64,000 nucleotides of DNA, taken from positions 1 to 64,000 of the forward strand of contig CALXAP010000004.1 of NCBI GenBank assembly GCA_944386325.1. Reading direction: 5' to 3'. The DNA comes from an uncultured Clostridia bacterium (GTDB lineage Bacteria > Bacillota > Clostridia > TANB77 > CAG-508). Below the pieces are notes generated by a model. It did not search any database and had not been told where the DNA came from. It was given only the letters and a program-made list of their open reading frames with translations. Position 1 is the first letter of the stretch; every line of letters starts with the position of its first letter. The translations under genes and the position numbers were made by a program. Positions 63,138 through 64,000 of this stretch are shown one piece after another.

Positions 63138-63192
63138 AAATAGATGGATTATAATAATGTTTTTTTACATTTTTTATAATCTATTTTTTTTC
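63138..63192 (+). terminator. terminator
   Basis: GATTATA pairs with TATAATC across a T-rich loop, extended by ATAGAT/ATCTAT-like pairing, followed by eight Ts. Confidence 0.65.
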
Positions 63193-63250
63193 CAAATCTA
63201 GAATTTTTAACATAATTATCAAGATTATGTACATAATAATAAATAAACAC

Positions 63251-63279
63251 TTGAATTGTGTAATAATTTGATGTAAAAT
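63251..63279 (+). promoter_or_regulatory. promoter of gap
   Basis: TTGAAT, 17 bases, TAAAAT, about 60 bases before the gap start. Confidence 0.6.
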
Positions 63280-63311
63280 TGTAATGTCTAAAAAGAATTA
63301 ATTTTTAATAG

Positions 63312-64000
<689 letters not shown>

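Overview
The window is very AT-rich, spore-former-type Firmicutes DNA, most likely from a clostridial gut-type bacterium. The host part carries spoVG, a SpoVM-like micro-gene, ytaF, a PASTA kinase/PP2C phosphatase pair, a T-box-controlled ileS, mreB and gap. The species cannot be named from sequence alone.

Layout. About 1-30,990 is a prophage with a PBSX/Xkd-type contractile tail; its left end lies outside the window and its right end is unresolved (somewhere in 30,770-31,400). In order it holds early and regulatory genes (1-1,662), a DNA-modification cassette of ParB-like and methyltransferase genes (1,592-4,354), packaging and head genes (4,369-12,669), connector, sheath, tube, tape-measure and baseplate genes (12,678-23,993), a tail fibre that is the target of a diversity-generating retroelement (DGR; 23,993-27,301), lysis genes (27,710-29,791), and a leftward pair made of a MutS domain I-like protein and an XRE regulator. 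From 31,404 to 64,000 is host chromosome: LCP protein, tRNA-Gly, murC, ytaF, Ca2+ P-type ATPase, rlmN-stp-prkC-rpe, nth, spoVM, rpmB, a cysteine-synthase-like gene, PAP2, T-box-ileS, two tandem toxin/antisense-RNA-like modules beside tRNA-Leu, spoVG, a glycosyltransferase operon, mreB, mtaB and gapA (cut by the window end).

Main observation. Eight apparent frameshifts in five otherwise intact, conserved genes are all of one kind. In each the ribosome would meet an in-frame CGG codon, and the protein continues correctly only if the C is skipped (+1), so that CGGN is read as GGN (Gly). The genes are terL (three sites), the tape measure, the DGR reverse transcriptase (two sites), a phage lysis-region protein, and the host tRNA-modification gene mtaB. 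My by-eye scan of all coding regions found only two other in-frame CGG codons, both in poorly conserved genes. The codons before the eight sites share no slippery feature, so decoding of CGGN in the A site (four-base decoding or C-skipping) fits better than P-site slippage. The DGR variable region differs from its template only at adenines (13 of 13), which implies the reverse transcriptase works although its gene carries two such sites. The window may therefore come from an organism in which CGG is not an ordinary arginine codon but a +1 recoding signal.

Other notable items are a canonical programmed -1 frameshift in the tail assembly chaperone (A AAA AAC), two tandem type I toxin-antitoxin-like modules with conserved convergent promoters, a structured non-coding stretch inside the phage head operon, a family of dispersed intergenic repeats, and several micro-genes.
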